From NCBI RefSeq assembly GCF_012516315.1, contig NZ_CP051185.1, forward strand, positions 579,459-643,458: DNA of 64,000 nucleotides, read 5' to 3'. The notes below the pieces were generated by a model. It was given only the letters and a program-made list of their open reading frames with translations. It had not been told where the DNA came from and did not search any database. Each line of letters begins with the position of its first letter. Position 1 is the stretch's first letter. This document shows positions 10,125 to 18,192 of the stretch, piece after piece. A program made the position numbers and the translations under genes. The stretch comes from Limnospira fusiformis SAG 85.79. Its GTDB lineage: Bacteria > Cyanobacteriota > Cyanobacteriia > Cyanobacteriales > Microcoleaceae.

Positions 10125-10847
10125 ATGGTTTCTTTAGGACTTGAGGATAAGGTGATTATTGTCACTGGCGGCGCACGGGGTATCGGCGCGGCTATTGTGA
10201 AGTTATTGGTCGAGTTTGGCGCGAAAGTTGCATCTATTGATGTCATTGACGGGGAAACTCCCCCAGGTGGACTGGCGCTTAAAGCTGATGTCACTAAGTT
10301 GGACAGTATGGAGTCCGCTGCTAAGGAAATTGGCGAGAAGTTGGGGACTGTTTATGGTGTCGTCGCTAATGCTGGTATTACCCGCGATAATTTCTTTACT
10401 AAGTTGACTGATGAAGATTGGGATCAGGTTATTGCTGTTAACCTTAAAGGGGTGAAAAATACCATTCAGCCTTTTATTCAAGGTATGTATGACCAGAATG
10501 CTGGCTCTATCGTCGCTATTAGCTCTATCTCAGGCGATCGCGGTAATGCTGGACAAACTAATTATGCTTCCACTAAAGCTGCTGTCATTGGGATGATGAA
10601 ATCTATCGCACGGGAAGGCGCTCGTTTTAATGTCCGCGCTAATGCGATCGCACCCGGTTTTATTAATACCGAAATGACTCAAAAAATCCCTGATAAAGTC
10701 CGCGATAAAATTACCGCAGAAATTCCTTTCCGGCGTTTTGGTGAACCTGAAGATATCGCCTGGGCTGTCGCTTTTTTACTCTCTCCTGTCGCTAGTAGTT
10801 ATGTCACCGGAGAGGTATTGCGTGTTAATGGCGCTCACCATACCTAG
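10125..10847 (+). CDS. phaB: Acetoacetyl-CoA reductase (SDR family)
   Basis: 240 residues, normal for the family. It reduces acetoacetyl-CoA to (R)-3-hydroxybutyryl-CoA with NADPH. Visible are the N-terminal nucleotide-binding GGARGIGAAI, the NAG motif (VVANAGITRDN), Ser in SISGDRG, catalytic YASTKAA (YxxxK) and a C-terminus ending YVTGEVLRVNGAHHT. A strong AAGGAGG lies just before the ATG. The short gap after phaA argues for one transcript. FabG (3-oxoacyl-ACP reductase) is the alternative by sequence alone, but the phaA neighbour favours PhaB. Confidence 0.92.
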   Translation: MVSLGLEDKVIIVTGGARGIGAAIVKLLVEFGAKVASIDVIDGETPPGGLALKADVTKLDSMESAAKEIGEKLGTVYGVVANAGITRDNFFTKLTDEDWDQVIAVNLKGVKNTIQPFIQGMYDQNAGSIVAISSISGDRGNAGQTNYASTKAAVIGMMKSIAREGARFNVRANAIAPGFINTEMTQKIPDKVRDKITAEIPFRRFGEPEDIAWAVAFLLSPVASSYVTGEVLRVNGAHHT

Positions 10848-11031
10848 GCTTTTCATCGCGGTTAGCTACTCCTAAATGGCGGCGGGTTTATTAGTCGGAT
10901 TTCCGTTTTTCAAAACCTCCACTATAACCCGCCACTCCATAATCCCCATAATTCGCGATCGCTTGTTCAAAACTCACACTATGTTAAGTTTTGTAAACAA
11001 AAATTAATAAATGTTGCGAAAAATTTTTTTT

Positions 11032-11161
11032 GGCGGGGTTGCTTGCTTTTGTCGCTGAATCGTGGTATTATATTAGATAATCGGAGTATTGACATTTTTT
11101 TTATTTTTGCAAATATCCAATTATTTAAGAATATGTCAATATTGTACCACTACTCCCCGCC
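11032..11161. repeat. Nested inverted-repeat element (MITE-like or RNA-forming)
   Basis: Three nested inverted repeats share one centre: GGCGGGG (11032-11038) with CCCCGCC (11155-11161), GGAGTA (11083-11088) with TACTCC (11151-11156), and TATTGACAT (11087-11095) with ATGTCAATA (11133-11141). The interior is very A/T-rich. The block lies in the 534-base gap between phaB and the tectonin-repeat gene. It could be a miniature element or the template of a folded RNA; no protein is encoded. Confidence 0.45.
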
Positions 11162-11180
11162 ACCTGTCAACCCTATTTCC

Positions 11181-11268
11181 GAATTAATTATTAATTGTAG
11201 GGGCGCGCCTCTGCTGTAAATTCTCAATTCCCCGCGACCAGAGCTATAAACTCGCCCTACCCCACCGG
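11181..11268. repeat. Single degenerate copy of the GGGGCG hairpin repeat family
   Basis: AATTAATTATTAATTG followed by TAGGGGCGCGCCTCTGCTGT and a later CGCCCTACCCCACC has the order of parts of the repeats at 26.9-27.4 kb and 42.5-45.4 kb: AATT-rich linker, GGGGCG arm, spacer, CGCCC arm. It is diverged and not amplified here. Confidence 0.5.
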
Positions 11269-11296
11269 GGAATTACAGGGGAAGGGGGAAGGTGAA

Positions 11297-11355
11297 GGTG
11301 CGTCAGTTGATAATTATCCGGTTCTCATCGCCATAGTCGGGGGGTCTGACGCACC
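11297..11355 (-). terminator. Inverted repeat downstream of the tectonin-repeat gene
   Basis: GGTGCGTCAG (11297-11306) and CTGACGCACC (11346-11355) form a perfect 10-bp stem with a 39-base loop, 27 bases beyond the stop codon of the minus-strand gene. There is no U tract. It is a plausible transcript-end structure or a dispersed repeat. Confidence 0.4.
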
Positions 11356-11381
11356 CTAAAGTCGGGTGATCAATTATCCCG

Positions 11382-12002
11382 TTAAGAAGCCTCAGACGGA
11401 CGTATCCATAAACGATTATCAGAAGTAGCAGCAAACAATTTCCCTTCACTAGCAGCCATAGCCACCACATTATTAGCATGACCAATTTGCTGCCAGATCA
11501 AATCCTCGTGGACAGTATCGCGCATCCAGAGATTATTGTCAGAAGTAGCAGCATAAAGTTTTCCACCCGTAGCAGTTAATCCCACCACATTATTAGCATG
11601 ACCAATCTCGACCCAAGGAATATCCTCAGTATTGACCTCCCGAGTCAATAACTTATTATCCGAAGTAACGGCATAGAGATTACCGTCACTGGCGGTCATG
11701 GCTATCACCTTCTCAGCCTGACCAATCTTATCCCATTTGATATCCTCAGCCACCCCTTCACGGACCCAGAAGGAGCCATCTTGGGTAGCAGCAAATAACA
11801 TATTATTAGCGGCAGCCATAGCGACAGCCTGATTAGCCTGACCAATCACCTGCCAGTTAATATCCCCAGGGACAGCCACCCTAATCCACAACTTATAATC
11901 TTGAGTAATTGCATAAAGGGCACCATCCATGGCAGCCATAGCGACCACATAGTTAGCATGACCGATGTGTTCCCAATTTATCTCTGTTCTATTAATACTC
12001 AT
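11382..12002 (-). CDS. Five-repeat tectonin-like beta-propeller protein
   Basis: 206 residues from the ATG at 12002, with AAGGAG nine bases upstream; a GTG two codons earlier is too close to that site. The whole protein is five tandem units of about 40 residues with the pattern W..IGHANNVVAMAA..GKLFAATSDN.LW.R. This is the tectonin/tachylectin-type propeller signature (Trp at each end, G-LYA in the middle). There is no signal peptide or catalytic motif. Such propellers bind sugars, lipopolysaccharide or proteins in other organisms; the ligand here is unknown. Repeats 4 and 5 are the most alike. It stands alone downstream of apcD on the same strand with a 160-base gap. Confidence 0.75.
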   Translation of the reverse strand: MSINRTEINWEHIGHANYVVAMAAMDGALYAITQDYKLWIRVAVPGDINWQVIGQANQAVAMAAANNMLFAATQDGSFWVREGVAEDIKWDKIGQAEKVIAMTASDGNLYAVTSDNKLLTREVNTEDIPWVEIGHANNVVGLTATGGKLYAATSDNNLWMRDTVHEDLIWQQIGHANNVVAMAASEGKLFAATSDNRLWIRPSEAS

Positions 12003-12164
12003 TAACACCGACTCCTTCAGTTTTAAAGATCTGATGGCAGACCCATCATAGCCAAATAATTAACAAAATCAACCCCATGCCGACCCTGGGATGCGATCGC
12101 CCAACAATAGCCTTTAGACATGGGGTTGTTTGTGCCTATAGCCAAAAACCCAAACAATCCCTAG

Positions 12165-12650
12165 TTAGGACATAGCTTGGATAATAAAGTCAAAGTAAGG
12201 GGCTGCCTCCTTAGCATCTTCATCATCCAAAAGCGCCAGAGATGCTTCCTTGAGGCAACGGATAGCCTCTACCATTCCCGGCATAGGAACACCCAGAGAA
12301 TTGTACATTTCCTTAACCCCAATCAAGCCAATGCTTTCAATAGGATCTTTATCTCCAGACAGAATGCCATAGGTAATTACACGCAGATACCAGCCATAGT
12401 CCCGCAAACACAAGGAACGTTCCCGCTGTCCAGCGGCATTACCACCGGGGGCAATAAAATCTGGGCGCTTCTTCCACAGTTGTGCACTAGCACGGTCAAC
12501 AATCTTTTTTTCGTTTTCGGTAAGTGTATCGACAATCCGCAACCTTTGCTCACCAGTTTTCAAGAAATCACTAATATTCTTGAGTTCCCCAGTGGTCGGG
12601 TAACGGAGTTCATCGTCGGCCTTGAGAATAACTTGGCTTACTACAGTCAT
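12165..12650 (-). CDS. apcD: Allophycocyanin-B alpha subunit
   Basis: 161 residues, the full family length. ApcD is a minor core subunit of the phycobilisome that carries one phycocyanobilin and acts as a terminal emitter, passing excitation mainly toward photosystem I. The chromophore Cys81 lies in [13 protein letters not shown], and the C-terminal [14 protein letters not shown] is typical. The N-terminus [18 protein letters not shown] distinguishes ApcD from ApcA. As in other cyanobacteria it lies apart from apcABC. The leader on the minus strand faces the start region of the rRNA methyltransferase gene, so the two are divergent. Confidence 0.96.
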   Translation of the reverse strand: MTVVSQVILKADDELRYPTTGELKNISDFLKTGEQRLRIVDTLTENEKKIVDRASAQLWKKRPDFIAPGGNAAGQRERSLCLRDYGWYLRVITYGILSGDKDPIESIGLIGVKEMYNSLGVPMPGMVEAIRCLKEASLALLDDEDAKEAAPYFDFIIQAMS

Positions 12651-13045
12651 CGTTTTTCAAACAGATAAACAATAATTTCCGGTCGAGATAGCCTTGACAG
12701 CCTACCCCCCTATTGAGAATGGTACATTAAAGTTTCCCCTCATACCGATCCTAGTCTAAATGCTGGGGGTTATCGGTACGGCTTATGCTTACTAGTATTA
12801 TTCAGGTTGACCCACTGATATATTCTGGCGATCGCATCATGAACAGATTGTCCCGGTCTGAGGGAGTCGTTAACTCGCGCTTTCCCATAAGGCTTCCCCT
12901 AATGGCTCTCAGACCACTAACATTAAGTAGTTTAGCGATTCAGGACTACAGAGGGCTACAGACACCAACCGAAAAAACGCTTATCCTACGAAAAAGCCTC
13001 CCAGAGGTTTTCACCTGCTCATTTCACACTATCGGATTTAAAAGT

Positions 13046-14431
13046 ATGGCAACTTGGCAGCAAGGTCAACAGATAGAAGTCTCAATTACAGATTTAGCAG
13101 AAGGCGGAAACGGAGTCGGACGATATCAAGACCGAGTTGTGTTTGTCCCAGATACGGTCCCAGGCGATCGCGCTTTGGTCAGACTCACACGGGTTAAGTC
13201 TAAATACGCAGAAGCCAAAATACTTAAACTGATCACAACGTCATCATCCCGTATCCGTCCCCATTGCATTGTTGCTGACAAATGTGGGGGCTGTCAGTGG
13301 CAGCATATAGATTATGATTTCCAACTAGAAGCCAAAAGGGGTTTAGTAGTTAATGCGTTAACCAAAATGGGGGGATTTATAGAACCACCAGTAGCCCCAG
13401 TTTTGCCCTCCCCTCAATCTTTAGCCTATCGCAATAAAGTTACCTATCCCCTACGATTATCTTCTACAGGTCAGGTACAAGCTGGATATTATCAAAAGGG
13501 GAGCCATCGGTTAATTAATTTGAATCAGTGTCCGGTGCAAGATCAGCGCCTCAATCCTTTATTGGCTAACATTAAACAGGATATCCAAAATCGCGGGTGG
13601 CTGGTTTATGATGAACAACAACACACTGGCACTATCCGCCATCTTTCTTTTCGCATAGGGCGGCGCACAGGGGAAATTTTGCTCACTCTTGTAGTCAAAG
13701 ATAATAATTTACCACAACTTAAAGAACAGGCTGATATCTGGCTACAGCAATATCCACAATTGGTGGGAGTTTGTCTTAATATCAATAGCGATCGCACTAA
13801 TGCTATCCTTGGCAAAAATACCCATTGTCTCATCGGCAAACCTTATATACATGAGATATTTGCTGATTTAAAGTTGCGCTTGACTTCGGACAATTTCTTT
13901 CAAGTCAATACGGAAGCGGCGGAATCTCTGTTATCAGCTATTTCCTCGGAGTTGAATTTGCAGGGTCACGAAATTCTAGTAGATGCTTACTGTGGTATCG
14001 GCACGTTTACTCTACCCCTAGCAAAACAATTAGGACAGAATTTCCCCCCAGGAGAAATTAGGGCGATCGGTTTGGAGTCCCAAGCTGGGGCGGTAGAACA
14101 AGCTATTTCTAATGCTGATTTAAATGATATTAATCATGTAGAGTTTCGCGTCGGTAACGTCCAAAAACTCTTGCCAGAAATACCATTTCAGCCAGATATA
14201 GTTGTGCTAGATCCACCCCGACAAGGATGCGATCGCACTGTTATTCAAACTCTCTTAAATCTACAGCCTCAACGCATTGTTTATATCAGTTGTCGTCCCG
14301 TTACTTTGGCACGAGATTTACAACTACTCTGCGAAAACGGCATTTATCAACTCACCAAAGTACAACCTGCCGATTTTTTCCCACAAACCTCCCATGTTGA
14401 ATGTGCAGCCTTTTTGACTCTTAGTCACTAA
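13046..14431 (+). CDS. rlmD: 23S rRNA (uracil-5-)-methyltransferase, RumA/RlmCD type
   Basis: 461 residues from the ATG at 13046. The frame is open back to 12785, but the extra 87 residues resemble nothing and the TRAM domain (IEVSITDLAEGGNGVGRY) starts a few residues after this ATG. Four cysteines for a 4Fe-4S cluster are present: HCIVADKCGGCQW supplies three, NQCPVQ the fourth. The SAM site is DAYCGIGTFTLPLA, then LDPPRQGC, and the catalytic Cys is in YISCRPVTLARDL. The family methylates U747 and/or U1939 of 23S rRNA; which position is used cannot be told here. The symbol is by family resemblance. Confidence 0.9.
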   Translation: MATWQQGQQIEVSITDLAEGGNGVGRYQDRVVFVPDTVPGDRALVRLTRVKSKYAEAKILKLITTSSSRIRPHCIVADKCGGCQWQHIDYDFQLEAKRGLVVNALTKMGGFIEPPVAPVLPSPQSLAYRNKVTYPLRLSSTGQVQAGYYQKGSHRLINLNQCPVQDQRLNPLLANIKQDIQNRGWLVYDEQQHTGTIRHLSFRIGRRTGEILLTLVVKDNNLPQLKEQADIWLQQYPQLVGVCLNINSDRTNAILGKNTHCLIGKPYIHEIFADLKLRLTSDNFFQVNTEAAESLLSAISSELNLQGHEILVDAYCGIGTFTLPLAKQLGQNFPPGEIRAIGLESQAGAVEQAISNADLNDINHVEFRVGNVQKLLPEIPFQPDIVVLDPPRQGCDRTVIQTLLNLQPQRIVYISCRPVTLARDLQLLCENGIYQLTKVQPADFFPQTSHVECAAFLTLSH

Positions 14432-14480
14432 TCTAACTCATGCCCAAAAACTCCTCCCACCCCTTCCTGTCTCTCTCTGA

Positions 14481-14559
14481 TTAATTCCCAAATTTACTAT
14501 TGACATATTATGCGACTTGACCTATAATAGTATCATGGGAAAATGTGGGCGCATATATA
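14481..14559 (+). promoter_or_regulatory. Promoter-bearing dispersed element, copy 2
   Basis: Matches 2097-2175 gap-free. Here the boxes are fully consensus: TTGACA (14500-14505), 17-base spacer, TATAAT (14523-14528). An ATG at 14535 opens a 23-codon frame (MGKCGRIYMAVLARAAQRGQ...) that ends at 14606 and overlaps the end of the convergent membrane-protein gene. The shared MGKCGRIY start in both copies suggests the 5' end of a lost gene rather than a working peptide. As it stands, the promoter would produce antisense RNA to 14596-15204. Confidence 0.6.
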
Positions 14560-14595
14560 TGGCTGTACTGGCTAGGGCAGCCCAGAGGGGTCAAT

Positions 14596-15204
14596 CTATT
14601 GCCTAATTCTGACTTGAGTCCAAAACAGTTGCATAAGACCAACTCCAGTGAGACCAGCAACTATAGTCCAGGAGAGGGTCAAGCCAATAACATCTCCCAA
14701 GAAAAAGCCTGTCAACTGTCGCAAAATGCCACCTAATAGCCACCCTATAGGTAATCCCACACTCCAACACACAACACTAGCGACGACCCAGCGACGACCC
14801 CAAAATACGGACTCTCGCAAAGCCCACCATTGAAACAGTCCCAACGCCACACCGACCTTGAATCCTTCTATGACCCCATAAAACAGACGGAGAAACAGGT
14901 TAAGGGTCCGCGGTGCCATCCAACCCATAGCACCCATAGGAGTTAACCCCATTAAACACCAAGCGATCGCACTAACGAAAATCCAACGCCAGGGGTAAGA
15001 AATATGGTGACGGAGGACAAACCATTGCGCGCCGCCAACACTCAACCCACCAACAACTCCGACCAACCAATTAACATCAGGACGTTCTCCCACTTCTATC
15101 CATAGCAAACTGACCAGAAACCCAGCCACAGTGACAGCGACCCACTGGACCAAAAATCGGCTTTCAGCTTTAACCAGGGAAACGGACTGACACAGCCACC
15201 ACAT
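14596..15204 (-). CDS. Conserved multi-pass membrane protein of unknown function
   Basis: 202 residues with about five to six hydrophobic segments and two internally similar stretches (GGLSVGGAQWFVLR and GVALGLFQWWALR), which suggests an internal duplication. I recognise no catalytic motif and do not assign a function. The ATG lies two bases after the thiO stop codon, so it is probably translationally coupled to thiO and co-transcribed. That position alone does not link it to thiamine synthesis. Confidence 0.65.
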   Translation of the reverse strand: MWWLCQSVSLVKAESRFLVQWVAVTVAGFLVSLLWIEVGERPDVNWLVGVVGGLSVGGAQWFVLRHHISYPWRWIFVSAIAWCLMGLTPMGAMGWMAPRTLNLFLRLFYGVIEGFKVGVALGLFQWWALRESVFWGRRWVVASVVCWSVGLPIGWLLGGILRQLTGFFLGDVIGLTLSWTIVAGLTGVGLMQLFWTQVRIRQ

Positions 15205-15206
15205 AA

Positions 15207-16310
15207 TTAGCTAGAAAAGCGATCCCAGCAGAAGTATTCTAGTAGAGGGTCTGATTTGTCATAGCATACCAAATCAGCAATTAATTCAGCGGTAATAGGG
15301 GCTAGTAAAATACCATTACGGTGATGACCTGTAGCTAGGGTTAAATTCTCAAAGGGACTCCTACCCAAGATAGGTAATTCGTCGGGGGTAGTAGGGCGAA
15401 AACCGGACCAAAATTCCTCAATGGGAAACTCTGCGAGTCCGGGATAAAGTCGGGTAGCCTCTGAGAGGAGAGTATTTATTCCTTTGGGGGTGAGACTCTT
15501 GTGAAAGCCGACATTTTCAGCGGTAGCCCCCAGGACGATTAAACCATCACGACGAGGTACAATATAAATACCAGACCCAAATAGAACCTGTTTTAGGGGT
15601 AGTTGGGAAATATCACTAGGGACTCGCAGTGATAACATTTGACCTTTTATGGGGTATACTGGGATAGGCAGGATTTGACCTGACCAAGCTCCGGCTGCGA
15701 GAATGTAGTGGGAAGCGACGATCGCCCCTTGGTTAGTGTTGATTTGCTTAATTTTATTAGTGGTGGTGGCGATTTCTTGGACTTCTACACCATCCCTAAT
15801 TTGGATGCCTAATTGTTGGCTGGCATGAATTAGCGATCGCATTAATAGGCGGCGGTTGTCAACTTGACCATCTTGTGGAAACCACCATCCTCCAACCACT
15901 TCTGAAGTTAAACCGGGTTGTTGAGTGATCAGCTGATCAGCTTCTAGCCAGATAGCGGGACTTTCAGGAGTTTGTGGTAGTTGTGTTTGGTGGGGATATT
16001 GGTAAACGGGGGCGAGAATACCACAAGGCCAATAACCGGTATCTAAGCCAGTGAGGTCTTGAATTTGTCTAGTCCAAGGTTGATAAAGCGATCGACTACG
16101 GAGGGCTAAATCAAGCAGAGGACTTGGGGGAATTCTTTCCGCCTGGGGTGCTAACATCCCCGCCGCCACATATCCCGCCGCCTCTTGAGTATTGCGGCTA
16201 CAGACGGTGACAGTTGCGCCTCGCCATTGGAGAGCGATCGCCACAGATAACCCAATAATACCACCACCTATAACAATTATATCACTTTTTTGATGACTTG
16301 AGGTAATCAT
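15207..16310 (-). CDS. thiO: Glycine oxidase ThiO
   Basis: 367 residues. This FAD enzyme of the DAO family oxidises glycine to the imine used to build the thiazole ring of thiamine. The N-terminal Rossmann motif is VIGGGIIGLSVAIAL; AAGYVAAGMLAPQAE and the C-terminal FRPTTPDELPILG and GHHRNGILLAP are typical of ThiO. In several cyanobacteria thiO is fused to thiG; here it is free-standing. It is preceded 53 bases upstream by a small coiled-coil gene and followed by a coupled membrane protein gene. No TPP riboswitch is visible ahead of the cluster. Confidence 0.9.
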   Translation of the reverse strand: MITSSHQKSDIIVIGGGIIGLSVAIALQWRGATVTVCSRNTQEAAGYVAAGMLAPQAERIPPSPLLDLALRSRSLYQPWTRQIQDLTGLDTGYWPCGILAPVYQYPHQTQLPQTPESPAIWLEADQLITQQPGLTSEVVGGWWFPQDGQVDNRRLLMRSLIHASQQLGIQIRDGVEVQEIATTTNKIKQINTNQGAIVASHYILAAGAWSGQILPIPVYPIKGQMLSLRVPSDISQLPLKQVLFGSGIYIVPRRDGLIVLGATAENVGFHKSLTPKGINTLLSEATRLYPGLAEFPIEEFWSGFRPTTPDELPILGRSPFENLTLATGHHRNGILLAPITAELIADLVCYDKSDPLLEYFCWDRFSS

Positions 16311-16363
16311 TGTTAGTCACAAATTCTGAATTATGAATTAATTTAGGTAGATCAATGTGGGTC

Positions 16364-16888
16364 TCAATTTTTTTTCTTGTTGTTGGGGGTGTCGGTTTGA
16401 GGAGGGGAGTGGCTGTCAGAAGACTTTAGGGCTTCATCTAAAACCATTCTAGCAGCTTCAGCATGGCTACGCGCTTCCCGGTAGCGGAGGTTAGCGACCG
16501 CAAAATTTTTCAAAGCCTTAAACCCTTCTTTGAGGTCAGTAATTTCTTCCATGGTGGTAGTTTGGTCACTAAAGAGGATATCAATTTGGTCACGGGCTTT
16601 TAGGGCTTCTTCGCGAGACTCCATCATTTTTAACTTGAGTGAAGCGAGGTTGCTAAGGGTCTGGACAGCTTCCGTGACAGCATCTTCTTCTCCAGTAGTT
16701 GCCATAGAGGTTTCCTTAACCTCCACAAACTGCTCTGGACCAAAGCCATCTTCCAACTCAGTGGGTAATTTTCCATCATCCATAAGTTCCATAAGTTTAT
16801 CCATAGCCTGGTCACGGGCTTTAGGGGAGTCTTTACCCCGGACAGACAGGATAATTTCTGGACTTTGGGGGAGGGTGTAGCGAACCAT
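16364..16888 (-). CDS. Conserved cyanobacterial protein, helical, unknown function
   Basis: 174 residues. Residues 1-50 form a compact conserved-looking part (PEIILSVRGKDSPKARDQAM, then LEDGFGPEQFVEV). Residues 65-155 are charged and helical and probably form a coiled coil (EALKARDQIDILFSD, ARSHAEAARMVLDEALK). The tail is Ser/Pro/Lys-rich. No signal peptide or membrane segment. First gene of the run that continues to thiO and the membrane protein. I do not recognise the family well enough to name a role. Confidence 0.7.
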   Translation of the reverse strand: MVRYTLPQSPEIILSVRGKDSPKARDQAMDKLMELMDDGKLPTELEDGFGPEQFVEVKETSMATTGEEDAVTEAVQTLSNLASLKLKMMESREEALKARDQIDILFSDQTTTMEEITDLKEGFKALKNFAVANLRYREARSHAEAARMVLDEALKSSDSHSPPQTDTPNNKKKN

Positions 16889-16945
16889 ATTGACACAGAT
16901 TGCCTAGAATGACTATTTAGATAAATATTTTAGCAGAATCCGAAC

Positions 16946-17200
16946 ATGAAAGAACAAGTTATTCTCTGGTTGAACCGCCTTTTGGTAGCTGATGTGTTTT
17001 TGGTGTTATTGAGTTTCCTATGGTTGGCGATCGCTGTTTTGGGTAAATCTATGGGGGTTAACCTGGGATTAGAACTTTGGTATCAACTCTGGGAACCTGT
17101 TTTCACTCCGGCGATCGGTCTATTGATGGCGGGTGCGTTACTAATCGGGGCTATGAATCAAATCTCTAAATGGTTAGTACGTCCTGACTCCCAATCATAA
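16946..17200 (+). CDS. Small two-helix membrane protein, unknown function
   Basis: 84 residues with two hydrophobic segments (LLVADVFLVLLSFLWLAIAV and TPAIGLLMAGALLIGAM) joined by a short polar loop, and a charged C-terminus. It is divergent from the coiled-coil gene, 57 bases away. No motif points to a function. The composition and clean frame favour a real gene. Confidence 0.6.
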   Translation: MKEQVILWLNRLLVADVFLVLLSFLWLAIAVLGKSMGVNLGLELWYQLWEPVFTPAIGLLMAGALLIGAMNQISKWLVRPDSQS

Positions 17201-17238
17201 TCTATCATCCCCCTAAACAGTTAATGATTAATAGTCGA

Positions 17239-17925
17239 TAGTTGACTCTCCCAATTATCGACTTTCTCTTTTACCGATACTCTCCCAACTTCCGACTTCT
17301 AAAAACCGCGACCTTTTCAAGTCAACGGGGAAACTCCTATGTGGGTAGGTTATATTTTACCGACTTCCCCAACTTCCGACTTTCTGTTTGAGGAAAACTC
17401 TCCCAACTTCCGACTTCACCAAACCGCGACCTTTTCAAGTCAACGGGGAAACTCCTATGTGGGTAGGTTATATTTTACCGACTTCCCCAACTTCCGACTT
17501 TCTGTTTGAGGAAAACTCTCCCAACTTCCGACTTCACCAAACCGCGACCTTTTCAAGTCAAGCTGAAAACTCCTATGTGGGTAGGTGATATTTGACAGAC
17601 TTCCCCAACTTCCCACTTCCGAAAACCGCGACCTTTTCAAGTCAAGCTGAAAACTCCTATGTGGGTAGGTGATATTTGACAGACTTCCCCGACTTCCCAC
17701 TTCGGAAAACCGCGACCTTTTCGAGTCAAGCTGAAAACTCTTATGTGGGTAGGTGATATGAGAGTAACTCTCCCGACTGGTGACTTTCCGTTTGAGGGAG
17801 ACTCTCCCAACTTCCCACTTCGGAAAACCGCGACCTTTTCAAGTCAACGGGGAAACTCCTATGTGGGTAGGTGATATGAGGGTAACTCTCCCAACTGGTG
17901 ACTTTCTATTTGAGGGAGAGTCTCG
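17239..17925. repeat. Tandem repeat array with two unit lengths (118 and 84 bp)
   Basis: The marker ACCGCGACCTTTTC begins at 17305, 17423, 17541, 17625, 17709 and 17827 (the copy at 17709 differs by one base further on), giving spacings of 118, 118, 84, 84 and 118. The long unit equals the short one plus 34 bases that duplicate an 'ACTCTCCCAACTTCC' segment. Each unit also holds CTCCTATGTGGGTAGGT. The array lies between the convergent ends of the small membrane-protein gene and feoA. Because 118 is not a multiple of three, the open frame across part of it on the minus strand is not a credible gene. Confidence 0.85.
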
Positions 17926-17961
17926 GACCTGTGAGGGTTGAGAAGATGAACTGACATAGGT

Positions 17962-18192
17962 TTAGGGTGATGCTTTAACCTCGACAAAAATAGTTTTAGC
18001 TGTTTCGGTATCTAAAGCGACCCGTGAACGTCCGATTTTGATAACATAGGAGGGAAAACGTTGCTCTAAAAATAGAGGTACTCCTGGCATAACTCCCATA
18101 GCAAAGAGTTTATGTAGGATAGTGTCCTGTTGGGTTTTAATCTCGACAACGATCGCATCTACCCTCAGATCCAAACTCACGAGAGAAATCAT
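17962..18192 (-). CDS. feoA: FeoA-domain protein
   Basis: 76 residues, the usual size. FeoA is a small SH3-like cytoplasmic protein needed for Fe(II) uptake through FeoB. The family pattern is seen in LHKLFAMGVMPGVPLFLEQR and the closing GRSRVALDTETAKTIFV. Its ATG overlaps the feoB membrane-part stop codon by one base (TAATG), so translation is coupled. Here feoA is last in the operon, whereas it usually precedes feoB. Confidence 0.93.
   Translation of the reverse strand: MISLVSLDLRVDAIVVEIKTQQDTILHKLFAMGVMPGVPLFLEQRFPSYVIKIGRSRVALDTETAKTIFVEVKASP

Noticed and set aside
12785..13045. Longer N-terminus for the rRNA methyltransferase
   Set aside because: Those residues do not resemble the family, and the TRAM domain starts right after the ATG at 13046.
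16311..16363. TPP riboswitch ahead of thiO
   Set aside because: The 53-base gap is too short, and no thi-box is seen there or upstream of 16888.
17455..17700. 81-codon minus-strand reading frame inside the 118/84-bp array
   Set aside because: It exists because 84 is a multiple of three; the 118-bp units break it, and it has no supporting start or family.
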